Shown piece after piece: positions 19,101 to 28,496 of a DNA stretch of 64,000 nucleotides. How positions within the stretch are numbered: the first letter of the stretch is position 1; each line of letters begins with the position of its first letter. Location of the stretch: assembly GCF_030815095.1 (NCBI RefSeq), contig NZ_JAUSWF010000006.1, positions 73,839 through 137,838 on the forward strand, written 5' to 3'. The stretch is from Aedoeadaptatus ivorii (GTDB taxonomy: Bacteria; Bacillota; Clostridia; Tissierellales; Peptoniphilaceae). The notes below the pieces were generated by a model. That model ran no database searches. It saw only the letters and a program-made list of their open reading frames with translations, and was not told the DNA's origin. The translations under genes and the position numbers were made by a program.

Positions 19101-22100
19101 TGATGTTATTAAGATAGGCACTAATAATCAATTGGTCGCATTTATTGAAAGTAATGAGAGTAAGGATTATACATTAACTAGATTAAGTAGTAATGAAAAA
19201 ATAAATAAACTGAAATCTGAATACATTGATTATGATGAGTATCTAAATAGTGAAAATAATATGGTTTTAGGTTTGATATTTTCTATTTTCATGGATTTGG
19301 GTATTAGTCAAGGAAAAAGGTATTCTTTTGATGAAATAATGAAATTTGGAGAAATAGATATAGGATACGAATTGCTCGTAAAAAGATGGCTATTATTATT
19401 GCAAGAGCATAGTATGATAAGTTTAGAAGATGGTATTTACTTATTTAAAAAAATAGATATAGCATTAGACACAACAGTCAACCTAGATAATTTCAAAAAT
19501 AATGTGGTAGATATTATACAGGGTAAGAAACAAGCTATTGATGTGTTTTATGCTTCTGAATCTAAACTTAGTCCTTCCAGACTTTTGAAAAAACTGAAAA
19601 ATTATAGAGAAAATATAAATGAACTTATTGAAACTATAAAAATGGTATTTGATAGCAAAAATAAAAAGCTTAAGATTTTAGATATAGGTGGAAGAAACAG
19701 CGAATTAACAGAAGAGTTAATTATAAATTTTGAAGATAAAATCGAAAAATATGTTTATACGGACAATTCACTATATTTTGCAAATGAGTTTGAAGGCATA
19801 AAAAATAAATATACTTGTTTTGAGTTTATAAAAATAAATTCTTCAAATAAATATTTAGAAAACTTCAAAATGGAAAATTTTGATATTATCATATTATATA
19901 ATTCGCTACATCGTTCTCAGAATATTTCAGATATGCTGCATGATATAAAAACCATATTAGCTCCTATGGGTGTTGTGATAGGAACTGAGATAAATGATAA
20001 TTTATTATTGCCTGAAATCAGTGCCTCTATACTTGAACAAGGTTTTAGTGATTTTGACTTATCAGAGCGAAATGGGAAAATTATTCCAAGCATAAAAAAT
20101 ATTCAAATGGCAAGTGAAAATTGTAAGTATAGAACCGCATATTTGTCTAATGATGCTGAAGTTAAAAAAACAGGAAAAATGATATATGTTCTTGGAAATA
20201 ATAAAATTGAGGTTAAACAAGATGAATTAACTAAATTTTTAAAGAACAAGATTCCTGAATATATGATTCCATTTGAATTTGTAATAGTAGGAGAAATGCC
20301 TTTAAATAAAAATGGTAAAATTGACAGAAAAGAATTAAGGAAATTGATAGAAGGACATGATAATCAAGATTCTGGTTATGATAGCAAAAGTATTGAAGGT
20401 AAAAATGAAACAGAAAAGTATGATGAAATTACAAGGAAATTAGTCAATATTTATAAAGAAATTTTAAATGATATGAATGTATTATCGACTTCTAATTATT
20501 TTCAATTAGGAGGAGATTCTCTTACAGCGACGAAAATTGTTTCTGAAGTACAGAAAGAATTGTGTGTACAAATATCAATTGGAGACATCTTCAAATATCC
20601 TGTTTTGAGAGAACTTTCAGAGTATATTAAAAAAATTGACAAAAAGAGAAATTTATCATTTCAAAAAATTATACCTGATGTTGAAAATATAAATGAGCCA
20701 TTTGCATTAACAGATGTACAATTCGCGTATTGGGCAGGAAGAAGTGGTGCTTATTCCTTGGGAGAAGTATCTTCTCATTGCTATTTTGAATTGGATTGTA
20801 AAAATATTGATATAAATAGAGTTCAAAAAGTAATCAACGATATGATTAGAGAACATCCTATGTTAAGATGTATAATTTTGAAAGATGGGAGACAACAAAT
20901 ATTAAAGAAGGTTCCTCCATTTATACTGGATATTAATAATTTATCTTGTTTTGAAGAAGATGATATGGAAATAGCATTAAAAACAGTTAGAAAAAAAATG
21001 TCTCACGAAATAATAAAAATGGATCAATGGCCATTGTTTGACTTCAAAGTGAGTTTATTAAAAAACGATAATTTACGTATCCATGTAAGTTTCGATAACA
21101 TTATTCTTGATGGATGGAGTATGTTTTATATTTTAAAGGAATTAAAAACAAGATATGAAGATGAAAATTATCATTATATTATTCCAGAGTTATCATTTAG
21201 AGATTATGTAATAGCTATGGAAAAAGAGAAAGAATCTGATCAATATAGACAAGATAAGCAGTATTGGATGGACAGATTAGATGAATTTTTAGATGCTCCA
21301 ATTATAAAAGGAAGTATTTCTGAGGATAAAGTTGAAAATCAAATATTTTCGAGACGAGAAGCTTACGTTTCAGAAGATGGATGGAATAAAATAAGGAAAA
21401 TTGCAAAAAGTTATGAAGTTACACCTGCGATTTTATTGATTACATTATTTTCGGATACATTGAGAGAGTATAGCTTAAACAAAGAATTTGTGCTTAATAT
21501 TACACAATTCAATAGAAATGAAATTCATCCTGATATAAATAAAATTGTTGGAGATTTTACCACATTGACATACCTTGAGGTCAAAAATAGTAATGAAGAT
21601 ATATTAGTAAATAGAGCTAGAATTTTACAAAAACAGTTATCTGACGACATGAATCATGGGTTATATAGTGCAATTAAATTTAGCAGAGAGTTACGATTAA
21701 AACAGAAGAAAGAAAAAGGATCATTAATGCCAATTGTATTCACTAGTGGTATAGGATTATCTCAGGGTGGAAAAAATGATTGGTTAGGAAAAATCTCTTA
21801 TAATATTTCGCAGACACCGCAAGTTTGGTTAGATCATCAAGTTATTGAAGATGATGGAAATCTAAAGATTATATGGGATTCAGTAGATGAAATTTTTGGT
21901 GTTGAATTACTTAATAATATGTTTTTGAACTATGTTAGAAGAATTGAGTATTTAGTTGGAAATAAGATTCAATTTGCATTGTCTGATAGAAATTTTGTGG
22001 AAGATGAGACAAGTGATAAAGATGAAGAGACCGTTGAATTTAAAGAAAGCAGCAAAGTAATTTGTAATAATGATGAAAAATATAATAAAAATATATCTCA

Positions 22101-22356
22101 AAAACTACTTAAAATATGGGGAAAAATATTGGATAGTAGTGATATAGGTTTGCATGATGAATTTTTTGCCTTGGGTGGAAATTCTTTGAATGCAGTTCAG
22201 ATTGTTAATTTAATAAATGATGAATTTGGTATTAATTTACCTTTATTCGTTATTTTGGAAAATTCGAATATTTATAAATTGAGTCAATATATCTTAGAAA
22301 AATTATCTGATGACAAAGTAAATGATGAACAAAATATAGATAAAGGATATTTTTAA
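16165..22356 (+). CDS. NRPS, HMWP2-like (ArCP-Cy-A[MT-like]-PCP-Cy-PCP)
   Basis: Large siderophore synthetase of 2063 aa with the domain order of HMWP2 (Irp2). An aryl carrier domain has Ser40 in GLGSIQIMQ. Cyclization domain 1 has a D-x4-D-x2-S motif (DILVADIMS, about 227-235) and adenylation has TSGTTGIPKG at 702-711. DFDLSVYD is the A4 form seen in Cys-activating domains. A methyltransferase-like insertion (about 1010-1330) sits between A8 (GRLDNQVKVKGHQIELGE) and A10 (NGKIDRKEL). PCP1 follows (Ser1452), then cyclization domain 2 (DNIILDGWS, about 1644) and PCP2 (Ser2007). One A domain would load Cys on both PCPs to make two successive thiazoline rings on the aryl starter. The insertion has ILDIGGRNSEL in place of a normal G-x-G-x-G loop, as in PchE/HMWP2 where it is not a simple methylase. 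Confidence 0.93.
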   Translation: METYQTKQQAVRLLDEMLQANLDGFKPSGKDNLIEKGLGSIQIMQIVSELKKLGIKLSFAKLMENPTLEDWIRLIEKANIKNIDKKTESREKNISEEFPLTDVQYAYFVGREEDQVLGGVGCHAYLEIDGQEIVTDKLTAAWNCLQMENPMLRAKFNRNGTQQIMEEPYSKEVKIFNYTSLSEEDADIKLLEMRKEMSHRKFDIEVGEVASLSIALLKDKKHRIFLDIDILVADIMSIGIIMSRLVELYCGEDKVSIDSNYTFKNYLEERKIDDEIYKKDKEFWKKKIESSFPLEAPNLPINKKPEMIEKVVFSRRKKIISKENWIKIKENAYKNKVTPSMVLLSAYSMIIERWTNQEKFVINVPLFNRDVNDNSVKRMVADFTNLLLVECERKNEKFLDRVKTISGTFLENASHSSYSGVQVQRDVYKEVGKTINIAPVVFACNIDYPLETQETRKIFGKINYMVSQTPQVWLDFQTYLVDDEIVLCWDVVDELYPDGMIDDMFDSLYTLLQSLSDNENWYRLPEILPLNQIEDREKELKNILPLSYPKQTLYTEFLDRIKVNPEKVAIVDAQSGIELTYGDLYKKALIIATNLISFGVKKNDYVGITLPRGYSQIVGILGILFAGAAYVPIGINQPNERRRKIYEQIGIKHVLSNKNTIRDFNLDDTDITFVDIDQSTIQSIIEKPVNISPFDTAYVIMTSGTTGIPKGVEIAHNSAVNTINDLNERYEVNANDSVIMVSAIDFDLSVYDIFGILSAGGTIITLDDNNFKDPELWLKLIEKYEVTMWNSVPILFDMLVTMAEGKDVSIPLRLVFLSGDWIATTLPKRFYNRSKNSLVVGMGGGTEASIWSNYINVPKEIPKNWISIPYGKALKNQVYRVVDGLGRICPNYVKGELLIGGVGVAKGYRGDKELTEKKFIESDGVKWYRTGDAGRTWNDGTIEFLGRLDNQVKVKGHQIELGEIEDALIENPKINKAVVDVIKIGTNNQLVAFIESNESKDYTLTRLSSNEKINKLKSEYIDYDEYLNSENNMVLGLIFSIFMDLGISQGKRYSFDEIMKFGEIDIGYELLVKRWLLLLQEHSMISLEDGIYLFKKIDIALDTTVNLDNFKNNVVDIIQGKKQAIDVFYASESKLSPSRLLKKLKNYRENINELIETIKMVFDSKNKKLKILDIGGRNSELTEELIINFEDKIEKYVYTDNSLYFANEFEGIKNKYTCFEFIKINSSNKYLENFKMENFDIIILYNSLHRSQNISDMLHDIKTILAPMGVVIGTEINDNLLLPEISASILEQGFSDFDLSERNGKIIPSIKNIQMASENCKYRTAYLSNDAEVKKTGKMIYVLGNNKIEVKQDELTKFLKNKIPEYMIPFEFVIVGEMPLNKNGKIDRKELRKLIEGHDNQDSGYDSKSIEGKNETEKYDEITRKLVNIYKEILNDMNVLSTSNYFQLGGDSLTATKIVSEVQKELCVQISIGDIFKYPVLRELSEYIKKIDKKRNLSFQKIIPDVENINEPFALTDVQFAYWAGRSGAYSLGEVSSHCYFELDCKNIDINRVQKVINDMIREHPMLRCIILKDGRQQILKKVPPFILDINNLSCFEEDDMEIALKTVRKKMSHEIIKMDQWPLFDFKVSLLKNDNLRIHVSFDNIILDGWSMFYILKELKTRYEDENYHYIIPELSFRDYVIAMEKEKESDQYRQDKQYWMDRLDEFLDAPIIKGSISEDKVENQIFSRREAYVSEDGWNKIRKIAKSYEVTPAILLITLFSDTLREYSLNKEFVLNITQFNRNEIHPDINKIVGDFTTLTYLEVKNSNEDILVNRARILQKQLSDDMNHGLYSAIKFSRELRLKQKKEKGSLMPIVFTSGIGLSQGGKNDWLGKISYNISQTPQVWLDHQVIEDDGNLKIIWDSVDEIFGVELLNNMFLNYVRRIEYLVGNKIQFALSDRNFVEDETSDKDEETVEFKESSKVICNNDEKYNKNISQKLLKIWGKILDSSDIGLHDEFFALGGNSLNAVQIVNLINDEFGINLPLFVILENSNIYKLSQYILEKLSDDKVNDEQNIDKGYF

Positions 22357-22385
22357 AGATATTTAACGGAAGGAGATGTAGAATA

Positions 22386-25300
22386 ATGAATATTAATACT
22401 TTGCTTTTGAAGTATCAAGAAAAAGGAATTCTTCTTTATGTCGAAAATGACAAATTATGTTATGAATCACCTCAGAATGTAGTTGATGAAACTATTAAGG
22501 AAGAAATTAGAAAGTATAAAGAAGAAATTCTCGAGTATTTAATCCATGGTGGTAATAATCAGATTATTAGTGATGAGAATAACAAGTATGAACCTTTTTC
22601 ATTATCTAGTATCCAAAGTTCCTATATGCTTGGTAGTTCTCAAACATATGATTATGGAGGCATGAATTGCAAAATTTATTCTGAATTTAAATACCCAAAG
22701 TTAGATTTAAATAAATTACAGTTGGCTTGGGAAAATGTAGTGAAAAACAATGATATGTTACATGCAATGATGTTGAAAAATGGAACTCAAAAAATTTTAG
22801 ATAATTGGGAAGTACCTAGAATTAAAGAATGGGATTTCAAAAACTGTACGTATGATGAAGTTCAGAAACATTTACTTGAAATTAGGGAAATTTTATTTAA
22901 TAAAAAATACAGCGTTGAAACATGGCCTTTATTTGATATGGGGATTACTCAGACCTCAGATTCATCTATTTTACATTTTTCATTAGATATGATAATTGCC
23001 GATTTTGTAAGTATTAGCATAATAATGAATGAATTAGAATCATATTATTTTGAAGATTTTAAAAGTATTCAAAAAACACTTTCTTTTAGAGATGTGATAG
23101 TATTTAATGAAAATAGAAATAAATTTCCTAGTCATTTATCAAAAATGGAAAGAGATAGGAAATATTGGACAGAACGTATTTCTCAAATGCCGGATGCACC
23201 TAAAATCCCCATGCGAAATAATAGAAGTGTTGAAACTAAGCAATTTAATTTGCTATTAGAAAATAAAAAAATTGTTGAATTAGAAGAAGTTTGCAAAAAA
23301 TATAGGATTAGTTTGTCAAGCTTGATTCTTGCAGTATATGTAGAAACTTTAAGCAGATGGTCTGGAAACAATCATTTTTGTGTGAATATAACACTTAATA
23401 AAAGAGATAAATTACACAGTGAAATTGATAGAATTGTTGGGGATTTTACGACAACCAATTTACTGGAAGTACAACTTTTCAAAAAAAGCAGATTTATTGA
23501 CAGAGCATTACAAATTCAAAATCAACTGTGGAGAGACATTGAGCATTCTACTTATTCGGGGGTTGATGTTATTAGACATTTATCAAAAGAAAAAAAGAGA
23601 AATATAGTTATGCCTTATGTATATACTAGTACTCTTGGGATTGAAAATAATGATAATATTAATAAAATAACCAAGTATGGTAATCTAGAATATAAAATAA
23701 GTCAAACACCACAAGTGCTTATAGATTGCCAAGTTATGAGAGGTAATAATGGTATTTTTATAACTTGGGATTATAAAGATGTTTTTCCTGAAAATATGAT
23801 CAAAGATGCGTTTGAGTCATTTTCAACAGCTTTATTGGAAGGAGTCCAAAATAATTTATATGAAGAAAATGAAATAATAAAAATATCAAAAAAAACAAAC
23901 AATATAAGAAGTATTGTTAATAATACTAGTAAAAATTTTGAGCCAAAAACTTTGATTGATGGATTTTATAATAACGTAAGAGATTGCCCAAAATTAGAGG
24001 CTGTGAAATTTGAAGAGACTTCATATTCTTATGAGATTCTTGGGCGCTATGTAGCTACCATACAATCAATTTTGAGATCTAAAGGGTGCATTAAAGGAGA
24101 CATTGTAGCTATAGATTTGAAAAGGGGAGTATGGCAGATAGCAGCAACAATGGGGTGTTTGATGAATGGTTTGATATATTTACCATTAGCACAAGATCAA
24201 CCGATTGATAGAAAAAATAGAATTTTGAGTAGTTCAAAAGCTAAGTGTGTTATAACATCAAATTCCAGTATTTATGAAGAGAATAGCAACTATTTGAATG
24301 AAATTAAAATACTGAATGTTGATTGTATTGACAAAATTGTTAATGAAGAATTAGAAATTAACAATGTTGAACCGGATGATATTGCGTATGTAATATATAC
24401 GTCAGGAAGTACTGGAGAACCTAAGGGTGTGATTATATCGCATAAAGCAGCTATGAATACAATAACAGACATCATTGGGAAATTTAATATTACAAATAAA
24501 GATAAGGTGTTATGCCTTTCTAATTTAGCATTTGATTTATCTGTTTTTGACATATTTGGATTACTGACAGTTGGGGGAACACTTATAATTCCACAAAATA
24601 ATAAAGATTTAGTAGAGTGGCAAAAACTTATAGAAAGCGAAAAAATTACTATATGGAATACTGTACCAGCACAAATGGAAATGTTTGCGTCATATTTAAA
24701 AGCGGAACAATTAAAAGGTGCAGACTCATTAAGGCTAGTTATGCTGTCTGGAGATTGGATACCTGTTAATTTACCTATCAGAATTAGAGAATTGTTTAAG
24801 AATACTGATATTGTAAGTTTGGGTGGAGCCACAGAAGCAAGTATATGGTCAATATTTCATATAATAGATCCTACTCATAGATATGAAAAGAGTATTCCGT
24901 ATGGAAAGCCATTATCAAACCAAGAATTTTACGTATTAGATAATGATTTAAATACATGTCCTGATTGGGTAGAAGGAAGACTGTATATTGCAGGAGAGGG
25001 ATTGGCAAATGGATATCTAAACGATCCTAAATTATCGAGCGAAAAGTTTATCATGCATGAAAAACTTAAAAAGAGATTGTATGATACTGGTGATAATGGT
25101 CGATATCATCCTGATGGAACAATTGAATTTTTGGGCAGAGTCGATGGGCAAGTTAAAATAAGAGGTCATAGAGTAGAATTAGCAGAGTTAGAATCTGTAG
25201 CAAATTCTTTTCCTAAGGTGGATACTTCTGTGGCAATACTATCGAATAAAAATAAAAACTCAATAATACTTTTTGTAAAAATAAGTAATACAATTCAGTC

Positions 25301-26717
25301 TGAAAAAAATGAAGATATAGAAAGTATATTAGAATCTGAATTAAAAGAATATTTAGGAATGAAACTGCCAAATTATATGATGCCGTCATATATAAAATTT
25401 ATCTCTGAAATACCTTTAACTCAGAATTGTAAAATTGATAGAAATAAACTTGCTGATTTCTTTATAGAGGATTTTATAGAAGAATCATCTACATTGTCAG
25501 AAATGGAAAGAAGAATAAAAATTATATGGGAAAAAATATTGGACACTAGGAGAATAGAATTAGATGATAATTTCTATAATGTAGGAGGAGATTCTTTATT
25601 GGCAGCGAAAATTGTTGCTAGTATTAAAGAAGAATTTGATACAATAAAAAAATTGAATTGGGATGAATTAATGGTTGCATTGATTGAAAAACCAACTATT
25701 AGAGAATTAAGTGATTATATTGAGAGGTTAGAAATGAGTAACGAAAGTAAAAATATTAATTATGATTCTGAAAAAGTAGTAACAAATGATTTGAATAATT
25801 TAATTTTTTTAAGAAGTAACCCTGAAAGTGATACTACTAAGGTATTTGTTCACGATGGAAGCGGAACTTTAAATGCGTATAGTAACTTATTTCAACACTT
25901 GTCTAAAGTGAATGATAATGTGATTGGAATAATTTGTAATGATATGGAGCAATATTTAAGGACAGAAGATAAAAAAGTTATTTCTCAATTAGGTCAGAAA
26001 TATGCAGAGGAGATATATAATGCGAATGCGAAACTCAAAAAAATTGAACTGATAGGGTATTGCATAGGAGGCTTTATTTCGGTAGAAATGGCAAAAATTT
26101 TGGCGGAAAAAGGAGTGGAGATTGTATCTGTAACTTGTATAGATTCTATTCCAATGAATGTAGTTGCAGATAATGATATTTTGTTAGAAAAAGCATTTGG
26201 AATGACAATGGGTGCTGATGTCGGCAAATTAGGTTATTTTGATGATAATGTTATATATGATGCAATATTTCAATTAAAGGAAAAATATGGAGAAAAATTT
26301 AGTGATGATAGATACTTAGAATTAGGAGATTCATATCCAACTGTTAAAGAAGATTATATAAAATTAAGTAAAATAAGTAAAACTGATCGTATAAGAAGAA
26401 TATATGATTATATTTCTAAGAAAAATATAGAATTTGAAAAAAATGTAACAAAAGAGCAATTTGAAGGTGTTTTTGAATTATTTAAGAAAAGTTTTAGGGC
26501 AATTAAGTATTACGAGCCGGAAGTGTATTTTGGTAAAGTAAATTTGTTGTTATGCGATAATACCCCGCTAGGTACAATGACTACTAGTAAACCAGATGTA
26601 ATTGAGTATTGGAACAAGTTCTTGGTAGGAGATTTAGAGAAAAAAGATATTTTGGGTACTCATGTCGATTGTTTAACAGAAGAATACTATGAAAGTGTTT
26701 TGAGAGGACTATTTTAA
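22386..26717 (+). CDS. Terminal NRPS (docking-Cy-A-PCP-TE)
   Basis: Last synthetase of the line, 1443 aa. Residues 1-55 look like a TubC-type N-terminal docking domain (LLLKYQEKGILLYVENDKL...), which would recognise the end of the preceding NRPS. A cyclization domain follows (DMIIADFVS near 200), then adenylation with TSGSTGEPKG (672-681) and the Cys-type A4 DLSVFDIFG. Next come PCP Ser1070 in GGDSLLAAK and a C-terminal thioesterase (about 1140-1443). It adds a third Cys, closes a third ring and releases the product. Unlike Irp1/HMWP1 there is no polyketide module and no methyltransferase. The thioesterase nucleophile position reads GYCIGG, with Cys1226 instead of Ser. Confidence 0.92.
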   Translation: MNINTLLLKYQEKGILLYVENDKLCYESPQNVVDETIKEEIRKYKEEILEYLIHGGNNQIISDENNKYEPFSLSSIQSSYMLGSSQTYDYGGMNCKIYSEFKYPKLDLNKLQLAWENVVKNNDMLHAMMLKNGTQKILDNWEVPRIKEWDFKNCTYDEVQKHLLEIREILFNKKYSVETWPLFDMGITQTSDSSILHFSLDMIIADFVSISIIMNELESYYFEDFKSIQKTLSFRDVIVFNENRNKFPSHLSKMERDRKYWTERISQMPDAPKIPMRNNRSVETKQFNLLLENKKIVELEEVCKKYRISLSSLILAVYVETLSRWSGNNHFCVNITLNKRDKLHSEIDRIVGDFTTTNLLEVQLFKKSRFIDRALQIQNQLWRDIEHSTYSGVDVIRHLSKEKKRNIVMPYVYTSTLGIENNDNINKITKYGNLEYKISQTPQVLIDCQVMRGNNGIFITWDYKDVFPENMIKDAFESFSTALLEGVQNNLYEENEIIKISKKTNNIRSIVNNTSKNFEPKTLIDGFYNNVRDCPKLEAVKFEETSYSYEILGRYVATIQSILRSKGCIKGDIVAIDLKRGVWQIAATMGCLMNGLIYLPLAQDQPIDRKNRILSSSKAKCVITSNSSIYEENSNYLNEIKILNVDCIDKIVNEELEINNVEPDDIAYVIYTSGSTGEPKGVIISHKAAMNTITDIIGKFNITNKDKVLCLSNLAFDLSVFDIFGLLTVGGTLIIPQNNKDLVEWQKLIESEKITIWNTVPAQMEMFASYLKAEQLKGADSLRLVMLSGDWIPVNLPIRIRELFKNTDIVSLGGATEASIWSIFHIIDPTHRYEKSIPYGKPLSNQEFYVLDNDLNTCPDWVEGRLYIAGEGLANGYLNDPKLSSEKFIMHEKLKKRLYDTGDNGRYHPDGTIEFLGRVDGQVKIRGHRVELAELESVANSFPKVDTSVAILSNKNKNSIILFVKISNTIQSEKNEDIESILESELKEYLGMKLPNYMMPSYIKFISEIPLTQNCKIDRNKLADFFIEDFIEESSTLSEMERRIKIIWEKILDTRRIELDDNFYNVGGDSLLAAKIVASIKEEFDTIKKLNWDELMVALIEKPTIRELSDYIERLEMSNESKNINYDSEKVVTNDLNNLIFLRSNPESDTTKVFVHDGSGTLNAYSNLFQHLSKVNDNVIGIICNDMEQYLRTEDKKVISQLGQKYAEEIYNANAKLKKIELIGYCIGGFISVEMAKILAEKGVEIVSVTCIDSIPMNVVADNDILLEKAFGMTMGADVGKLGYFDDNVIYDAIFQLKEKYGEKFSDDRYLELGDSYPTVKEDYIKLSKISKTDRIRRIYDYISKKNIEFEKNVTKEQFEGVFELFKKSFRAIKYYEPEVYFGKVNLLLCDNTPLGTMTTSKPDVIEYWNKFLVGDLEKKDILGTHVDCLTEEYYESVLRGLF

Positions 26718-26734
26718 GCAAAAAGGTAAAAACT

Positions 26735-27805
26735 ATGTCGAAAAAATTAAAAGTAGTTGTATTTGGTGTGGGATTTGGGCAGGTGTATCTAAATGCAATA
26801 GAAAAAAATAAAGAGAATTTTGAATTAGTTGGTATTTTTTCAAGAGGTAGTAACTGGTCAAAAGAATGTGCAAAGAGATATAATGTGCCTTTATACACAG
26901 ATATAAATAAAATAGACAAATCAATATGTGATGTTGCTTGTGTGGTAATAAAATCAACTATTGCTGGCGGAAAAGGAAGTATTATTGTTGAAGAACTATT
27001 GAATAAAGGAATTAATGTAATACAAGAGCATCCTATCCATGAGAAAGAATTTATTAAATTTATAAAACTTTCAAAGGAGAATGGATGTGAGTATTTTTTA
27101 AATACATTTTATCCTGAATTGAATACAATAGATACATTTATAAGGATTTGTAGAGAATTACAGAATAGAACAACAATTAGGCATATTAGTGCAGATTGCA
27201 GCATTCATGTTTTATTTCCTTTAATTGATATACTAGGTAGAGCAGTTGGAGGGTTTACACCATTTGAGTTTCAGAAGGTAACTTCTAATTTTGATTTATT
27301 TTTTGATACAATAATAGGTTATATAAATAATATTAGCATAACCATAAATATACAAAATAGAATTGAGCCCGATAATTCTGAAAATTATATGACATTACTT
27401 CACAGAATTGGAATTACTACGAATAGTGGAAATTTGATTTTGGTAGATACGAATGGTCCAATTGTTTGGAGTCCTTGCATGAATAAAGAGCTTTATGATG
27501 ATAATCATTATAATATCAATGATAAGAATCTCTTTTCCGATTTGCCAATTTATGAATTGATTGGTGAAAATAAATATGGAACTTGTAAGGATATATTAAA
27601 TGAATATTGGCCTGATGGAGTAGTGAATGCTTTGGAGCTTTTTAGAAATTCCATTTTAAATTCTACTGATTTAAGTAAAAGGAATCAATATATATTGAAA
27701 ACAATTAGAATATGGCAAGAAATAGGCAATATATTAGGAACTCAGAAGATGTTATCTCCATATGAAAAAATACCGATAAAAATGGATGAAATTATTCAAA
27801 TTTAA
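26735..27805 (+). CDS. Thiazolinyl imine reductase, Irp3/YbtU/PchG-like
   Basis: NADPH-dependent reductase of the Gfo/Idh/MocA fold that reduces one thiazoline to a thiazolidine on the NRPS-bound intermediate. The N-terminal nucleotide fold reads VVVFGVGFGQVYLNAI; EHPIHEKE follows near 100 in place of the EKP motif of sugar dehydrogenases, as in the siderophore reductases. Length 356 aa fits. It lies 18 nt after the NRPS gene in the same operon. With two NRPSs making three rings, the ring that is reduced is probably the middle one, as in yersiniabactin (inference). Confidence 0.9.
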   Translation: MSKKLKVVVFGVGFGQVYLNAIEKNKENFELVGIFSRGSNWSKECAKRYNVPLYTDINKIDKSICDVACVVIKSTIAGGKGSIIVEELLNKGINVIQEHPIHEKEFIKFIKLSKENGCEYFLNTFYPELNTIDTFIRICRELQNRTTIRHISADCSIHVLFPLIDILGRAVGGFTPFEFQKVTSNFDLFFDTIIGYINNISITINIQNRIEPDNSENYMTLLHRIGITTNSGNLILVDTNGPIVWSPCMNKELYDDNHYNINDKNLFSDLPIYELIGENKYGTCKDILNEYWPDGVVNALELFRNSILNSTDLSKRNQYILKTIRIWQEIGNILGTQKMLSPYEKIPIKMDEIIQI

Positions 27806-27818
27806 TTGATTGGACATA

Positions 27819-27882
27819 TTGAAAAGTTCTCTTAAAAGGAATATAATAACTTTATAGCGACGCTAAAGTCTCTATAAAGGAG
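27819..27882 (+). promoter_or_regulatory. Promoter and operator of the transport genes
   Basis: TTGAAA (27819-27824), 17 bp, TATAAT (27842-27847) is a strong promoter. Immediately downstream are CTTTATAG (27850-27857) and CTATAAAG (27872-27879), an inverted repeat with a 14-bp spacer, with TAGCG-A-CGCTA nested inside. This is a likely operator for the TetR protein encoded next, which would repress itself and the transport genes. Confidence 0.72.
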
Positions 27883-27888
27883 AACAAT

Positions 27889-28485
27889 ATGACACGACAA
27901 AAAAGATTACCAAAGGAAGAGAGAATGAGACAAATAAGAAATCATGCGAAAAATGTATTTCTTAGAAAAGGATTTGATAAAACTACGATGGAAGATGTTG
28001 TAAAAGAAACTGGTATGAGCAAAGGAGGTATATATCGACATTATAGTAGTACCACAGAAATGTTATATGATTTAATGATTGACGGAAATGTTTATAGGAA
28101 TACTTTAATAGATGAGTATTTAGAGAGTAACAACGGTAAAAATAAATTTGAACAAATTGGAGAAATTTTAGTAGATAAAGCATTAGCATCTACTGATTTA
28201 ATGAGGCTATATGTGATTTTTCTGAAATCAAAAGACTATAACAAAGATTTATATAATTTATATCCAAGATTGAAGGAAATTGCAAAAAAACAATTTGCTG
28301 TTGTGGCAAAAAAATTAGAAATAGAAGAAGATATATTTGAAGATGATTTTTTAGTAAATTATATAAATGGGTTAATTTTAAGCACCGAGATATTAGATGC
28401 AAGAAAAAGCTTTGATAGCCAAAGAGAGTTTTTAAAAGATACCATCGTAAACTATATTATGAAGATTGAAAAAGATGGTGATTAG
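27889..28485 (+). CDS. TetR/AcrR-family regulator
   Basis: One-component repressor of 198 aa. N-terminal helix-turn-helix reads FLRKGFDKTTMEDVVKETGMSKGGIYRHYSS, a classical TetR signature; the rest is a helical ligand-binding domain with no recognisable specificity. It has its own promoter and heads the transporter genes, so transport may be induced by a ligand, perhaps the siderophore itself, separately from iron control of biosynthesis (inference). Confidence 0.9.
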   Translation: MTRQKRLPKEERMRQIRNHAKNVFLRKGFDKTTMEDVVKETGMSKGGIYRHYSSTTEMLYDLMIDGNVYRNTLIDEYLESNNGKNKFEQIGEILVDKALASTDLMRLYVIFLKSKDYNKDLYNLYPRLKEIAKKQFAVVAKKLEIEEDIFEDDFLVNYINGLILSTEILDARKSFDSQREFLKDTIVNYIMKIEKDGD

Positions 28486-28496
28486 GAGGATTAAAC

